A stretch of 64,000 nucleotides of DNA from Corynebacterium humireducens NBRC 106098 = DSM 45392 (GCF_000819445.1 NZ_CP005286.1:558001-622000); one strand, 5' to 3'. Shown: positions 43,094-53,683, numbered from the stretch's first letter. Notes: generated from the sequence alone by a model not told the origin. Numbers and translations are program-made.

Positions 43094-46054
43094 TTGGCCA
43101 CCGGCCTCTCACAACCCTCCCCGTCCGTCAGCAGACCACCCAAGGTACTCAGCTGGATCATCGGCATCGTCGCCGCTCTGTTCATCCTGGCTCCCCTGGC
43201 CATCGGCTTCTACACCGACTGGCTCTGGTTCGGCGAAGTCGACTTCCGTGGCGTGTTCACGAAGGTCCTGCTCGTCCGTTTCGCGCTGTTCTTCGCGTTC
43301 GCCCTGATCGCCGGCTTCATCATCTGGCTGGCCGGCTTCTTCACGTGGCGCAACAGACCGGACACGCTGGAGACCATGGACCTCAACTCCCCGGTCCACC
43401 AGTACCGCCAGGCCCTGGACAAGTCCGTCCGTGCCCTGCTCATCGGCATCCCCGTCGTCGTGGGCCTCTTCGCCGGCTTCGTCGGCCAGGGCACCTGGCG
43501 CACCGTGATGATGTTCCTCAACGGCGGGAACTTCGGGGTGAAGGACGCCCAGTTCGGGCATGACCTCGGCTTCTACGCCTTCAACCTGCCCATGATCCGC
43601 CTCACCGTGGACACCCTGTCCATGCTGCTGGTCGTCGCGTTCATCATCTCGATGATCGGCCACTACCTCCTCGGCGGCATCCGCATCGGCAACCAGGCGA
43701 TGGGCATCAAGGGCTACATCTCCCGCGCCGCCCGCATCCAGCTCGCCGTCACCGGCGGCCTGTGGATGGTGCTGCAGGCGGTGTCCTACTTCCTGGACCG
43801 CTACACCCTGCTGTACTCCTCCCAGGAGACCTTCACCGGCGCCAGCTACACCGACATCCACGCGCACCTGCCGGCCAAGATGATCCTCATGATCATCGCG
43901 GTCTTCGTGGCCGTGGCGTTCTTCTCCGCGATCGTGCTCAAGGACCTGCGCATCCCGGCGCTCGGCGTCGTCCTGCTGCTGCTGTCCTCCTTCGTCATCG
44001 GCGTGGCCTGGCCGCTGCTCATGGAGCGCTTCTCCGTCCAGCCGAACCGTGTGGCCAAGGAGGCGGAGTACATCTCCCGCAACATTGAGGCCACCCGTCA
44101 CGCCTACGGCCTGACCGACGAACAGGTGACCTACCTCGAGGACTGGGGCGCCGGCGGCGCCTCCGACGAGGCCGTCGCCGCCGACGAGGCCACCATCTCC
44201 AACATCCGCCTCCTCGACCCGGAGATCCTGTCCCCGACGTTCACGCAGATGCAGCAGCTGCGTAACTTCTACGGCTTCCCGGAGACCCTCAACGTCGACC
44301 GCTACGAGGTCGACGGTGAGATGCGTGACTTCGTCGTCGCCGCCCGCGAGATGGACCCCAACGCCCTGCGCGAGAACCAGCGCGACTGGATCAACCGCCA
44401 CACCGTGTACACCCACGGCAACGGCTTCATCGCCGCGCAGGCCAACACCGTCGACGAGGCGGCCCGTGACGCCGGTTCCACCCGCGGTGGCTTCCCGGTG
44501 TTCACCGTCTCCGATCTGCAGACCAACGCCGCTCGCCAGGCAGCGGAGGAGGCCGAGGAGCTCGGCATCAAGGTCGACCAGCCGCGCATCTACTACGGCC
44601 CGGTCATCGCCAACTCGAACGACGGCGCCGACTACGCCATCGTCGGTTCCGACGGCTCCGGCCCGGTCGAGTACGACACCGACAACTCCTTCTACACCTA
44701 CGACGGCAAGGGTGGCGTCGACATCGGCAACATGTTCAACCGTGCCGCCTTCGCCATGCGCTACCAGGAGATGAACCTCATCCTCTCCGACCGTGTCCAC
44801 GGCGAGTCGAAGATCATCTTCGAGCGTGACCCGCGGTCCCGCGTCGAGAAGGTCGCCCCGTGGCTGACCACCGACTCCAAGACCTACCCGGCCGTCATCG
44901 ACGGTCGCGTCAAGTGGATCGTCGACGGCTACACCACGCTGCGTGCCCTGCCGTACACCGAGCAGACCTCGCTCACCGAGACCACCGTCGACGCCCTCAA
45001 CCCGGATGGCACGACCCGCGCGCTCATCACCGACAACGTCGGCTACATCCGCAACTCGGTCAAGGCCACCGTCGACGCCTACGACGGCACCGTCGAGCTC
45101 TACGAGTTCGACACCGAGGACCCCGTCCTCAAGGCGTGGCAGGGCATCTTCCCGAACACCGTGAAGCCGGAGTCCGAGATCTCCGACGAACTGCGTCAGC
45201 ACCTGCGCTACCCCGAGGACCTGTTCAAGGTCCAGCGTGACCTGCTGGCCCGCTACCACGTCTCCGACCCGGGCACCTTCTTCACCAACGACGCCTTCTG
45301 GTCCGTCTCCGAGGACCCGACCGCGCCGGAGGGCCGCTCCAACCTCAACCAGCCGCCGTACTACATCGTGGCCGCTGACCCGGAGACCAACGAGTCCAGC
45401 TTCCAGCTGATCACCCCGTTCCGTGGCCTCAACCGCCAGTTCCTCTCCGCGCACATGGCCGTCAGCTCCGACCCGGAGACCTACGGCAAGATCACCGTCC
45501 GCGTCCTGCCGACCAACACCCAGACCCAGGGTCCGAAGCAGGCACAGGACGCCCTCATGTCCTCCGACCAGGTGGCGCGTGACCGCACCCTGTGGGAGGG
45601 CACCAACGAGCTGCACAACGGCAACCTGCTGACCCTGCCGGTCGGCGGCGGCGAGATCCTCTACGCCGAGCCGATCTACTCGCAGCGCAAGAACCAGGAG
45701 TCGGCGTTCCCGAAGCTCCTGCGTGTGCTCGTGTCCTACAAGGGCCGCGTCGGATACGCCCCGACCATCTCCGAGGCGCTCGCCCAGGTCGGCATCGACC
45801 CGCGCGCCGCCCAGGACATCGCCGGCTCCGAGACGACCCCCGAGCCGGAGACCCCGGACACCACGGACGAGGACGCGGCGGAGGAGACCCCGACCCCGCC
45901 GGCCTCCGGCACCGGCACCGAGGGTGAGGCCATCGACCGCATCAACGAGGCGCTGCGCAAGCTCGAGACCGCCCGTGACGGCTCCTTCGAGGAGTACGGC
46001 AAGGCACTCGACGAGCTGGACCGCGCGGTGGCCGAGTACCGTTCCGCCAACTAG
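43094..46054 (+). CDS. UPF0182 integral membrane protein
   Basis: A 986-residue protein of the UPF0182 (COG1615) family, Rv3193c-like. It has seven N-terminal membrane helices within the first 330 residues, a large extracytoplasmic domain of about 600 residues, and a Pro/Thr/Glu-rich stretch (about 910-940) before a terminal amphipathic helix. The start is TTG 43094 after AGGAGAAGG. Function is unknown but the gene is highly conserved in actinobacteria. It is followed 20 bp later by the tRNA promoter. Confidence 0.9.
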   Translation: MATGLSQPSPSVSRPPKVLSWIIGIVAALFILAPLAIGFYTDWLWFGEVDFRGVFTKVLLVRFALFFAFALIAGFIIWLAGFFTWRNRPDTLETMDLNSPVHQYRQALDKSVRALLIGIPVVVGLFAGFVGQGTWRTVMMFLNGGNFGVKDAQFGHDLGFYAFNLPMIRLTVDTLSMLLVVAFIISMIGHYLLGGIRIGNQAMGIKGYISRAARIQLAVTGGLWMVLQAVSYFLDRYTLLYSSQETFTGASYTDIHAHLPAKMILMIIAVFVAVAFFSAIVLKDLRIPALGVVLLLLSSFVIGVAWPLLMERFSVQPNRVAKEAEYISRNIEATRHAYGLTDEQVTYLEDWGAGGASDEAVAADEATISNIRLLDPEILSPTFTQMQQLRNFYGFPETLNVDRYEVDGEMRDFVVAAREMDPNALRENQRDWINRHTVYTHGNGFIAAQANTVDEAARDAGSTRGGFPVFTVSDLQTNAARQAAEEAEELGIKVDQPRIYYGPVIANSNDGADYAIVGSDGSGPVEYDTDNSFYTYDGKGGVDIGNMFNRAAFAMRYQEMNLILSDRVHGESKIIFERDPRSRVEKVAPWLTTDSKTYPAVIDGRVKWIVDGYTTLRALPYTEQTSLTETTVDALNPDGTTRALITDNVGYIRNSVKATVDAYDGTVELYEFDTEDPVLKAWQGIFPNTVKPESEISDELRQHLRYPEDLFKVQRDLLARYHVSDPGTFFTNDAFWSVSEDPTAPEGRSNLNQPPYYIVAADPETNESSFQLITPFRGLNRQFLSAHMAVSSDPETYGKITVRVLPTNTQTQGPKQAQDALMSSDQVARDRTLWEGTNELHNGNLLTLPVGGGEILYAEPIYSQRKNQESAFPKLLRVLVSYKGRVGYAPTISEALAQVGIDPRAAQDIAGSETTPEPETPDTTDEDAAEETPTPPASGTGTEGEAIDRINEALRKLETARDGSFEEYGKALDELDRAVAEYRSAN

Positions 46055-46074
46055 CACCCACCTGGCCTGGGGAT

Positions 46075-46104
46075 TTGCCTGAATCCCCGGGCGGTGGGTA
46101 TAGT
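46075..46104 (+). promoter_or_regulatory. Promoter of first initiator tRNA gene
   Basis: -35 TTGCCT (46075-46080), 18-bp spacer, -10 TATAGT (46099-46104). Upstream CTGGCCTGGGGATTTG matches 13 of 16 bases of the element found at the rRNA promoter and the second tRNA promoter. Confidence 0.7.
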
Positions 46105-46153
46105 TCAACACCTGCTACGGAAACGTGGCCAGGTGAAAGTGAATAGCACCCGT

Positions 46154-46230
46154 CGCGGGGTGGAGCAGCTCGGTAGCTCGCTGGGCTCATAACCCAGAGG
46201 TCGTAGGTTCGAATCCTGCCCCCGCTACCA
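46154..46230 (+). tRNA. tRNA-fMet (CAT), initiator
   Basis: 77 nt beginning CGCGGGG and ending in encoded ACCA. The anticodon stem-loop CTGGGCTCATAACCCAG has the three G-C pairs of initiator tRNAs. The first base pair (C1-T72) is mismatched, which blocks elongation use and marks it for formylation. T-loop TTCGAAT is normal. Confidence 0.93.
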
Positions 46231-46241
46231 ATTCACCACGG

Positions 46242-46269
46242 AACCCTCCCGACTTAGGTCGGGAGGGTT
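46242..46269 (+). terminator. Terminator after first tRNA-fMet
   Basis: Perfect 12-bp stem AACCCTCCCGAC with its complement around TTAG, followed by TTCGTCGTT. Confidence 0.85.
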
Positions 46270-46464
46270 TCGTCGTTCCCGGGGTGCTCGGACAAGGTCG
46301 AGTTCACTTCTTCGAGAGGAGGCCCGTGGGGGCCGGACATGTTCGAGACGAGTCTCCGCTCGACCATGTCCTCTCGTCGTTGCGGTGGACCCCGCACTCC
46401 ACGCCTGTCCCCGGGCACTGGTCTTGCCCGCCCGTGTCCCGCGGAAGCGTCCTGAACTGGCGAT

Positions 46465-46494
46465 TTGGGTTCCGGGTGGGGAGGTTGGTATAGT
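46465..46494 (+). promoter_or_regulatory. Promoter of second initiator tRNA gene
   Basis: -35 TTGGGT (46465-46470), 18-bp spacer, -10 TATAGT (46489-46494). The 16 bases CTGAACTGGCGATTTG at 46452-46467 are identical to 63658-63673 at the rRNA promoter. Confidence 0.72.
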
Positions 46495-46537
46495 CACACA
46501 TGTCGTTACGGCGACGGTGTAAGTGAATAGCACCCAT

Positions 46538-46614
46538 CGCGGGGTGGAGCAGCTCGGTAGCTCGCTGGGCTCATAACCCAGAGGTCGTAGGTTCGAATCC
46601 TGCCCCCGCTACCA
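46538..46614 (+). tRNA. tRNA-fMet (CAT), initiator, second copy
   Basis: Identical over all 77 nt to 46154-46230, including CCA end and initiator-type features. Confidence 0.93.
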
Positions 46615-46625
46615 ATTCACCACGG

Positions 46626-46653
46626 AACCCTCCCGACTTCGGTCGGGAGGGTT
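46626..46653 (+). terminator. Terminator after second tRNA-fMet
   Basis: Same 12-bp stem as copy 1 with loop TTCG, followed by TTCGTCGTT. Confidence 0.85.
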
Positions 46654-46791
46654 TCGTCGTTCCCGGGGGCGGCGCGGTGGTTTCCGCGTAACCTTTCGGA
46701 TACGACATCCATGTCCATGCTCGGTCGCGGGAACGACGTGGCATGATGTGAGGGTATTCCTGCAGCTCCACCAGAAGAGGACCCCACCCCT

Positions 46792-48024
46792 ATGCGACGG
46801 CACGCCCGCGTTAAGAACTCCATGACGGCAGCGATCGTGACGGGTGCGGTGATGCTCGCGGTGCCCGCGGTGGGCGCCGTCAGCTCGGAGGGCGCGACGT
46901 CGGACACCACGCCGCTGACCTCCTCCGTCGTGGACTCCACCACCGAGATCACCGGCACCGAGGTCGACTCCGCGGATGTCGTCAACAGCGTGCGTGCCCA
47001 GCTGGCGGCACTGGGGGTGCAGGTGCCGGGCGTCGACAGGGCCGTGACCGACGCCATCGACCACGCCATCGTCACTCACGTGCCCCACACGCGGCTGCGT
47101 GCGGAGGAGGTCACCGCCGACAACACCGACACCGCCGACACCACCGCAGCAGAGGAGCAGACCACCGAGATCACCGGCGACACGCCGCCGAGCATCCGGG
47201 GGCTGTCCTCCCTGCCGGGGGAGCGGGCCGCCTACTCGGACGGTGAGGCGCTGGTCCCGGAGGAGCAGGCCGGTCTCGACCAGAACTACCGCTGGGTCAA
47301 TGACCCGATCGCCAAGGTCATGGCCGGCAAGCCCTCCTCGGAGTGGATACTCCACCGTGTGCCGGTGTCCTGGTTCGACGCCCCGCGCATCCCGGAGGAG
47401 TCGATGGTTGTGCAGGAGCAGGGGGCGTCGCTGTACGGTCCGGGTACGCCGATTGTCGTCGGCAAGTCGAAGATGTGCACCATCGGTGTCGTCGGCACCG
47501 ACGCTGAGGGCCGGAAGGTCGGCATCACCGCCGGCCACTGTGGTGATCCGGGGGAGAAGGTGTGGTCCGCGGACTCCTGGCAGGTCGGTGCGTCCGGCAC
47601 GGTGGTCACGAGCAACAAGCTCCACGACTACTCGGTCGTCGAGCTGGGTTCCAACACGCAGATCACCCGCAGCTACAACGGCGTGACCGTCAACAGCATC
47701 GGTGGCCCGGCCCGTCCGGGTGACATCCTGTGCAAGCAGGGCGTGGCCACCGGTCACACCTGCGGCAACGTGTGGACCTCCGACGCGGAGATCCACATCT
47801 CCCAGCTGTGCGCGATGGTCGGCGACTCCGGTGCGCCGGTCATGGCGGGGGACCGCATGGTCGGTCTGATCTCCGGTGGCGTGCTCTCTGACCAGCGCTT
47901 CTCCTGCCGCACCCCGCTGCAGGGCCAGCTGTTCATGCCGACCGTCTCCACCAGCATGGACACCGTCCTGCAGGATCTCGACGCCCGGGGTGGCGTCGGC
48001 GCCGGCTTCCGCCTGGCGGACTGA
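46792..48024 (+). CDS. Secreted trypsin-like serine protease (S1 family)
   Basis: 410 residues with an N-terminal signal peptide (hydrophobic 12-30, ending near VGAVSS), a Ser/Thr-rich pro-region to about 190, then a chymotrypsin-fold domain. Catalytic residues are His249 in ITAGHCGD, Asp279 in HDYSVVELG and Ser346 in VGDSGAPVM. Cys pairs bracket the His and Ser sites. The long pro-region suggests zymogen activation. A terminator palindrome follows. Substrate unknown; the upstream gap of 177 bp presumably holds the promoter. Confidence 0.88.
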   Translation: MRRHARVKNSMTAAIVTGAVMLAVPAVGAVSSEGATSDTTPLTSSVVDSTTEITGTEVDSADVVNSVRAQLAALGVQVPGVDRAVTDAIDHAIVTHVPHTRLRAEEVTADNTDTADTTAAEEQTTEITGDTPPSIRGLSSLPGERAAYSDGEALVPEEQAGLDQNYRWVNDPIAKVMAGKPSSEWILHRVPVSWFDAPRIPEESMVVQEQGASLYGPGTPIVVGKSKMCTIGVVGTDAEGRKVGITAGHCGDPGEKVWSADSWQVGASGTVVTSNKLHDYSVVELGSNTQITRSYNGVTVNSIGGPARPGDILCKQGVATGHTCGNVWTSDAEIHISQLCAMVGDSGAPVMAGDRMVGLISGGVLSDQRFSCRTPLQGQLFMPTVSTSMDTVLQDLDARGGVGAGFRLAD

Positions 48025-48050
48025 CCTGCACAGAAGCACACGCAGACACT

Positions 48051-48092
48051 GAGAAAGGGCCTCGTTCTCCCGGGAGAACGAGGCCCTTTCTC
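48051..48092. terminator. Perfect 42-bp palindromic bidirectional terminator
   Basis: A 42-nt sequence fully self-complementary about its centre (GAGAAAGGGCCTCGTTCTCC and its complement), located between the convergent protease and hisN genes. T-rich ends on both strands suit two-way termination. Confidence 0.88.
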
Positions 48093-48104
48093 GGTGTCCG
48101 GGGC

Positions 48105-48890
48105 CTAGCGGTTGAGGGCGGACAGGGCGGCGTCGTGAAGCAGGCCGTTGGTGGCGACGGCGTCGCCGCCGTGCGGGCCGTCCTCGCCGGCGAGGGAGGA
48201 GAAGCGGCCGCCGGCCTCGGTGACCAGGATCGACAGGGCGGCCAGGTCCCAGAGGGAGACCTCGGGCTCGGCGGCGATGTCGACCGCGCCCTCGGCGACG
48301 AAGCAGTAGGAGAGGAAGTCACCGTAGCCGCGCAGGCGCCAGGTCGCGTCGGTGAGGCCGACGAAGTGCTCGCGCAGGCCACGCTCCTGCCAGCCGGAGA
48401 GGGAGGAGAAGGAGAGGGAGGCGTCGGCAAGCTCGGAGACGCCGGAGACGCTGAGCTTCTTCGGGGAGCCGCCGTTGAAGGTGCGCCAGGCGCCGGAGTC
48501 GGCGGCGGCGTACCAGCGGCGGGCGAGCGCCGGGGCGGAGATGACGCCCACGACCGGCTCGCCGTCGACGAGCAGGGAGATGAGGGTGGCCCAGACGGGG
48601 ACGCCGCGGACGAAGTTCTTCGTGCCGTCGATCGGGTCGATGACCCACTGGCGGCCCTCGTGGCTGGCCTCGCCGCCGAACTCCTCGCCGAGGATGGCGT
48701 CGGCGGGACGCGCCTCGGCGAGCTTCGCGCGGAGCGCCTCCTCGCAGGCGATGTCGGCGTCGGAGACCGGGGTCATGTCCGGCTTGGAGGTGACGTTGAG
48801 GTCGGTGGCCTCGAAGCGGTCGAACGTGAGGGAGTCGGCGAGGTCCGCGAGTTCGAGGGCGAGGGCGAGGTCATCGGTGTAACTGGTCAT
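48105..48890 (-). CDS. hisN: Histidinol-phosphatase HisN (IMPase family)
   Basis: Dephosphorylates histidinol phosphate in histidine synthesis; HisN is the enzyme in C. glutamicum. The 261 residues carry the metal-site motifs GEEFGGE (about 68-74) and DPIDGTKNF (about 85-93), and the late [15 protein letters not shown] with Asp at about 215. ATGA overlap with the upstream IMPase-like gene indicates an operon. A paralogous inositol monophosphatase activity cannot be excluded from sequence alone. Confidence 0.88.
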   Translation of the reverse strand: MTSYTDDLALALELADLADSLTFDRFEATDLNVTSKPDMTPVSDADIACEEALRAKLAEARPADAILGEEFGGEASHEGRQWVIDPIDGTKNFVRGVPVWATLISLLVDGEPVVGVISAPALARRWYAAADSGAWRTFNGGSPKKLSVSGVSELADASLSFSSLSGWQERGLREHFVGLTDATWRLRGYGDFLSYCFVAEGAVDIAAEPEVSLWDLAALSILVTEAGGRFSSLAGEDGPHGGDAVATNGLLHDAALSALNR

Positions 48891-49747
48891 GCAGACATAC
48901 TAACCAGCGCGGACGCGACCTGTTCCACTGCGCGGGAATTGCCGGCCACGCACCACGTGACCCCACCGGCCTCAACCTTCACGCCCTCACCACCGGCACC
49001 GGCGACCAGCGCGAGGCCGGGCAGCCAGTCCCAGTCCTCGACGGAGTGCTGCACCCACAGGCCGAGGGACCCGTCGGCCACGGAGGCCAGATCCACGCTG
49101 CCGGCACCGAGCATGCGCAGCGTCGCCACCTTCCCGACGGCCCGCATCCACGCCTCCGCCCGCTCCGGCCGCGCCAGGGAGGTGGGGTGGATGTAGGTGC
49201 CCAGGCACAGCTGGTCGGCGTCCACGTCCTGCAGCTTCGCGACGCCCTGTCCGTCCCGCGTCGTGGGAATCTCCGGGCCCCCGAGCCACGTGTAGCCCAT
49301 CGCCGGACGGTGGACGGCACCGAGGATGAGCGTGTCCGGGTTCGCCGGCTCCCCCTCGACCAGGGCCAGGGCGGAGCACCAGTAGTCGGAGCCGGAGGCG
49401 AAGTTGTAGGTGCCGTCGACCGGGTCGACCACCCAGTGGCGGCCGTAGGTGGAGGTGCGCTCGGCCCCCTCCTCGCCGAGGATGCCGTCCTCCGGGCGCA
49501 GCTGGGCCAGCGCCCCGGAGATGAAGTCCTCCGCCGCGCGGTCGGCGATGGTGACCACGTCGGACACGGAGGTCTTCTGCTCCGTGGGCACACCCTGCTC
49601 ACGCAGACGCCAGGCCAGGCGGCCGGCGTTGTAGACGAGCGCCTGGGCGAGGTGCTCATCGGAATCCTGTTCATGGGCGATGACGAAGGTCTTGGTGATC
49701 GCGGCGATCATGTCGTCGAGGCTGGCGGCAGGGTGCTGTTGAGTCAT
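48887..49747 (-). CDS. Inositol monophosphatase-family phosphatase
   Basis: 286 residues from ATG 49747 (49756 is an alternative). Motifs are GILGEEGAE (about 86-94) and [13 protein letters not shown] (about 105-117), and the C-terminal [17 protein letters not shown] has the third metal-binding Asp. It is a paralogue of HisN encoded immediately downstream with a 4-nt overlap. Substrate (inositol phosphate, fructose-bisphosphate or other) is not resolvable. It matches cg0911 in position. Confidence 0.85.
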   Translation of the reverse strand: MTQQHPAASLDDMIAAITKTFVIAHEQDSDEHLAQALVYNAGRLAWRLREQGVPTEQKTSVSDVVTIADRAAEDFISGALAQLRPEDGILGEEGAERTSTYGRHWVVDPVDGTYNFASGSDYWCSALALVEGEPANPDTLILGAVHRPAMGYTWLGGPEIPTTRDGQGVAKLQDVDADQLCLGTYIHPTSLARPERAEAWMRAVGKVATLRMLGAGSVDLASVADGSLGLWVQHSVEDWDWLPGLALVAGAGGEGVKVEAGGVTWCVAGNSRAVEQVASALVSMSA

Positions 49748-49810
49748 GCGGTCCATTGTGCCCCGTGCGGTGACACACCTCAGGACGAGGGCGGACCTAT
49801 CGTGGGGGAC

Positions 49811-50230
49811 ATGACCCTCCTCGGACTCCTCGTCATCGGGCCGGTGCTCTTCCTGCTCATCGCCCACCGGGGGAAGCCGGGGGCGGTGCCGACCATGCTG
49901 ATCGCGTTCCTCGGTGGCCTGGTGGTGTGGCTGGCCACCATGAGCTGGCCGCTCGGTCCGCACGGGGACTACCTGCCCTGGCAGGTCGTGCTCTCCGGGT
50001 CCCTCATGGTGCTGCTCACCGTGGTGGCCGCCGTCCGGTGCCCCGCCGTGGGCGGGCCCGTCGGCTGGAGCGCGGCCAGCGGTTTCGCCCTGGCCTGGGG
50101 TGTCTGGGCCTTCGCGCAGGACGACACGGGGCAGTCGGGGGTCGGGCTCATCTTCCTCCTTCTCGGGGCCGGTGGATCCCTGGCGTTGGTGGGGCTGCTC
50201 GTCGGCGCGCTGCGCAGGCGCGTGGGTTGA
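49811..50230 (+). CDS. Small integral membrane protein, unknown function
   Basis: 139 residues (MTLLGLLVIGPVLFLLIAHR...), with four predicted membrane helices (about 1-18, 25-45, 57-77 and 113-133) separated by short loops. No motif is recognised. GGGGGAC precedes the ATG. It is divergent from the IMPase gene; prfB starts 52 bp downstream. Confidence 0.65.
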   Translation: MTLLGLLVIGPVLFLLIAHRGKPGAVPTMLIAFLGGLVVWLATMSWPLGPHGDYLPWQVVLSGSLMVLLTVVAAVRCPAVGGPVGWSAASGFALAWGVWAFAQDDTGQSGVGLIFLLLGAGGSLALVGLLVGALRRRVG

Positions 50231-50282
50231 GGGGCTGAGGGTCTGCGGGCGGGCGTCGGCAGGCACAGTAGAGTAGGGGGTT

Positions 50283-51386
50283 ATGCGACCGGAACTCTCT
50301 GCAGCACTCGACGACCTCAACTCCACCCTCACCACCATCGAGAAGGTGATGGACCCGGAGGAGATGTCCGCCCGCGTGCGGGAACTCGAGCAGCAGGCCG
50401 CCGACCCCAGTCTGTGGGACGACCCGGACCACGCCCAGCAGGTCACCTCCGAACTCTCCGCCGTGCAGGGCAAGCTGCGCAAGCTCACCGACCTGCGCCA
50501 GCGACTCGAGGACCTGCCCATCATGTACGAACTGGCGGAGGAGGAGGGCGAGGGCGACGAACTCGCCGACGAGGAGCTCGCCGACATGCGCGCCCAGATC
50601 GAGGCGCTCGAGGTGCAGACCATGCTCTCCGGCGACTACGACCAGCGTGAGGCCCTCATCAACATCCGCTCCGGCGCCGGTGGCGTCGACGCCGCCGATT
50701 GGGCGGAGATGCTCATGCGCATGTACACCCGCTGGGCGGAGAAGAACGGCCACAAGGTCGACGTCTACGACATCTCCTACGCGGAGGAGGCGGGCATCAA
50801 GTCCGCCACCTTCGTCATCCACGGCGACTACATGTACGGCCAGCTCTCCGTCGAGCAGGGCGCGCACCGCCTGGTGCGCATCAGCCCCTTCGACAACCAG
50901 GGCCGCCGCCAGACGTCGTTCGCGGAGGTGGAGGTGCTGCCGGTCGTCGAGAAGGTCGACTCCATCGACATCCCCGATGCCGACGTGCGCGTCGACGTCT
51001 ACCGTTCCTCCGGTCCGGGTGGACAGTCGGTGAACACCACCGACTCCGCCGTCCGTCTGACCCACATCCCGACGGGCATCGTGGTGACGTGTCAGAACGA
51101 GAAGTCGCAGATCCAGAACAAGGCCTCCGCGATGCGCGTGCTGCAGGCGAAGCTGCTGGAGCAGAAGCGCCAGGAGGAGCGCGCCGAGATGGACGCCCTC
51201 GGTGCCGGCGGCCAGGCGTCCTGGGGCAACCAGATGCGCTCCTACGTCCTGCACCCGTACCAGATGGTCAAGGATCTGCGCACGAACTACGAGGTCAACG
51301 ACCCGTCGAAGGTGCTCGACGGGGACATCGACGGTTTCCTCGAGTCCGGCATCCGCTGGCGGATGGCGCAGCAGCAGGCGGAGTAG
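50283..51386 (+). CDS. prfB: Peptide chain release factor 2
   Basis: Class I release factor recognising UGA and UAA. The 367 residues have the SPF anticodon-like motif in RISPFDNQG (about 201-209) and the catalytic GGQ at 246-248. The frame is continuous; the programmed +1 frameshift of enterobacterial prfB is absent, as usual in actinobacteria. The order prfB-ftsE-ftsX-smpB is conserved in Corynebacteriales. Confidence 0.95.
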   Translation: MRPELSAALDDLNSTLTTIEKVMDPEEMSARVRELEQQAADPSLWDDPDHAQQVTSELSAVQGKLRKLTDLRQRLEDLPIMYELAEEEGEGDELADEELADMRAQIEALEVQTMLSGDYDQREALINIRSGAGGVDAADWAEMLMRMYTRWAEKNGHKVDVYDISYAEEAGIKSATFVIHGDYMYGQLSVEQGAHRLVRISPFDNQGRRQTSFAEVEVLPVVEKVDSIDIPDADVRVDVYRSSGPGGQSVNTTDSAVRLTHIPTGIVVTCQNEKSQIQNKASAMRVLQAKLLEQKRQEERAEMDALGAGGQASWGNQMRSYVLHPYQMVKDLRTNYEVNDPSKVLDGDIDGFLESGIRWRMAQQQAE

Positions 51387-51476
51387 CCTGCCGCCGACGC
51401 AGCCCCAGGTGTCGCGTTCCCTGTGAATCCTCCCACCCGCCCCGATCGCCGCAGGCCGTTGGCTAAGGTGTGAGAC

Positions 51477-52166
<690 letters not shown>

Positions 52167-52178
52167 AAGGAGACACCC

Positions 52179-53081
52179 ATGACACTCGGATTCGTTCTCC
52201 GTGAGGCCCTGCGCGGACTGGGCCGGAACATCACCATGTCCATCGCGCTCATCATCACCACCGCGATCTCGTTGGCGCTGCTGGCGACCGGTTTCCTGGT
52301 CACGCAGATGACCGAGGACACCAAGGGGATCTACCTCGACCGCGTGGAGGTGATGATCCAGCTCGACGAGGACATCTCCGCGAACGACAGCGACTGCTCC
52401 TCCGAGGCGTGTGTCGAGGTCAAGGGGCTTCTCGACGGCGCCGACGGCGTCGAGTCCGTCATCTTCCGCTCGCGTGAGCAGTCCTTCGAGCGTTTCGTCG
52501 AGGTCTTCGAGCACACCGACCCGCAGCTGGTCGCCGAGACCTCCCCGGACGCCCTGCCCGCCGCGCTGCACGTGCGCCTGAGTGATCCGCTGGACCAGCG
52601 GCCGCTGGAGCCGGTGCGTGACCTGGAGCAGGTGGACACCATCGTCGACCAGGTCGATGACCTGCGGGGGGCGACCGACAACCTCGACGCGGTGCGCAAC
52701 GCCACGTTCCTGCTGGCGGCGGTGCAGGCGGTGGCGGCGGTGTTCCTCATCGCGAACATGGTGCAGATCGCGGCCTTCGCGCGCCGGGAGGAGATCTCCA
52801 TCATGCGCATGGTGGGTGCGTCCCGGTGGTACACCGAGGCGCCCTTCGTGCTGGAGGCGGTCCTGGCGACGCTCATCGGCGCGGTCCTCGCGGCGGCGGG
52901 GCTGTTCCTGGGCAAGGAGTTCGTCATCGACAAGGCGTTGGGCGGGCTGTACGATTCGCAGCTCATCGCACCGCTCACCACGGGCAGTATCTGGCTGGTG
53001 ATGCCCCTCGTGGCCGTCGCCGGCATCCTCTTCGCCGGCCTCACCGCTCAGGTGGCGCTCCGCAGCTATGTGAGAAAGTAG
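52179..53081 (+). CDS. ftsX: Cell-division membrane protein FtsX
   Basis: Permease-like partner of FtsE. The 300 residues have a first helix at about 20-42, a large extracellular loop (about 45-165) with two close Cys (SDCSSEACVEVK), and three C-terminal helices (about 178-200, 222-246 and 265-292). This is the standard FtsX topology; RIP-type peptidases are the expected targets outside the cell. A 5-nt gap separates it from the next gene. Confidence 0.94.
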   Translation: MTLGFVLREALRGLGRNITMSIALIITTAISLALLATGFLVTQMTEDTKGIYLDRVEVMIQLDEDISANDSDCSSEACVEVKGLLDGADGVESVIFRSREQSFERFVEVFEHTDPQLVAETSPDALPAALHVRLSDPLDQRPLEPVRDLEQVDTIVDQVDDLRGATDNLDAVRNATFLLAAVQAVAAVFLIANMVQIAAFARREEISIMRMVGASRWYTEAPFVLEAVLATLIGAVLAAAGLFLGKEFVIDKALGGLYDSQLIAPLTTGSIWLVMPLVAVAGILFAGLTAQVALRSYVRK

Positions 53082-53086
53082 ACCCC

Positions 53087-53683
53087 ATGACCTGGACCCT
53101 GGCACTGACCGCCACCCCCCTCGGACTCGGCACCGCGAAGCTCGGGGCGTCGGGCATCATCGAGATCACCGGCTTCTTCCCGGAGGTCGACCGCGCCGTG
53201 CGATTCTCCGCCGAGGGGGAGGAGACCCGTGTCCCCGACAAGGTCGTCCTCATCATCGAGTCGGATCTGCAGCCGCACGAACTCAAGTGGTACCTGGGTG
53301 AACTCGTCATCGCGGGTATCCCGGGGCACAACGTGCAGGTGCGCAACGACGTCGAGGTGCTCTCCACCGCCCTCGGTGAGCAGGCCACGCTGGTGACGTA
53401 CCCGACGGCCGCCCCGAAGAAGAACTTCTTCGGTCCCCAGCCGGAACCGCGGCCGACCCCCGTGACCGTCTCCTTCCCGACGCTGGGGGAGAGGTCCTAC
53501 GAGCGTGTCGACGTCGCGAAGCTGGCGCTCGAGTTCCCCACCGAGGACTCCCTGGTCACCATGCCCCCGCCCTCGGATACCCCCGTGGAGCTCAACCCGG
53601 AGCGCAACATCAACACGACGCGCATGGTGCTCATCCTCGTCCTCGCGCTCATCGTCGTCCTCGCGGTGGTGTTCCTGCTCTGA
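53087..53683 (+). CDS. Tail-anchored protein A, unknown (paralogue of next gene)
   Basis: A 198-residue protein with a soluble N-terminal domain (about 1-105: AKLGASGIIEITGFFPEVDR, IAGIPGHNVQVRNDVEVL), a Pro-rich linker, and a single C-terminal membrane helix (MVLILVLALIVVLAVVFLL). No signal peptide is present. It is clearly similar to the following protein over the N-domain. The pair sits between ftsX and smpB, which are adjacent in C. glutamicum. No family was recognised. Confidence 0.72.
   Translation: MTWTLALTATPLGLGTAKLGASGIIEITGFFPEVDRAVRFSAEGEETRVPDKVVLIIESDLQPHELKWYLGELVIAGIPGHNVQVRNDVEVLSTALGEQATLVTYPTAAPKKNFFGPQPEPRPTPVTVSFPTLGERSYERVDVAKLALEFPTEDSLVTMPPPSDTPVELNPERNINTTRMVLILVLALIVVLAVVFLL

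Larger units (their letters stand above)
46137..46284 (+). repeat. 148-bp duplication, copy 1
   Basis: Matches 46521-46668 at 146 of 148 positions (offset 384). It covers 17 bp of leader, the tRNA gene, and its terminator plus flank. Differences are at 46152 (G/A) and 46256 (A/C), both outside the tRNA. Confidence 0.9.
46231..46537 (+). other. 307-bp spacer between the two tRNA genes
   Basis: Contains the first terminator and flank, about 170 bp with no convincing gene or repeat, and the second tRNA promoter (46465-46494). Confidence 0.6.
46521..46668 (+). repeat. 148-bp duplication, copy 2
   Basis: Second copy of 46137-46284 with two substitutions (46536, 46640). The two promoters lie outside the duplicated unit and differ, so each copy is driven separately. 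Confidence 0.9.

Noticed and set aside
43109..46111. 1000-codon minus-strand frame opposite the UPF0182 gene
   Set aside because: Shadow; its product is a Val/Gly/Asp/His-rich non-protein-like sequence, while the plus strand encodes an orderly membrane protein.
46304..46537. Minus-strand frame of 77 codons in the tRNA spacer
   Set aside because: Overlaps the tRNA promoter, no RBS, no conservation evidence.
50283..51386. Programmed frameshift in prfB
   Set aside because: The frame is continuous from start to stop with no internal TGA.
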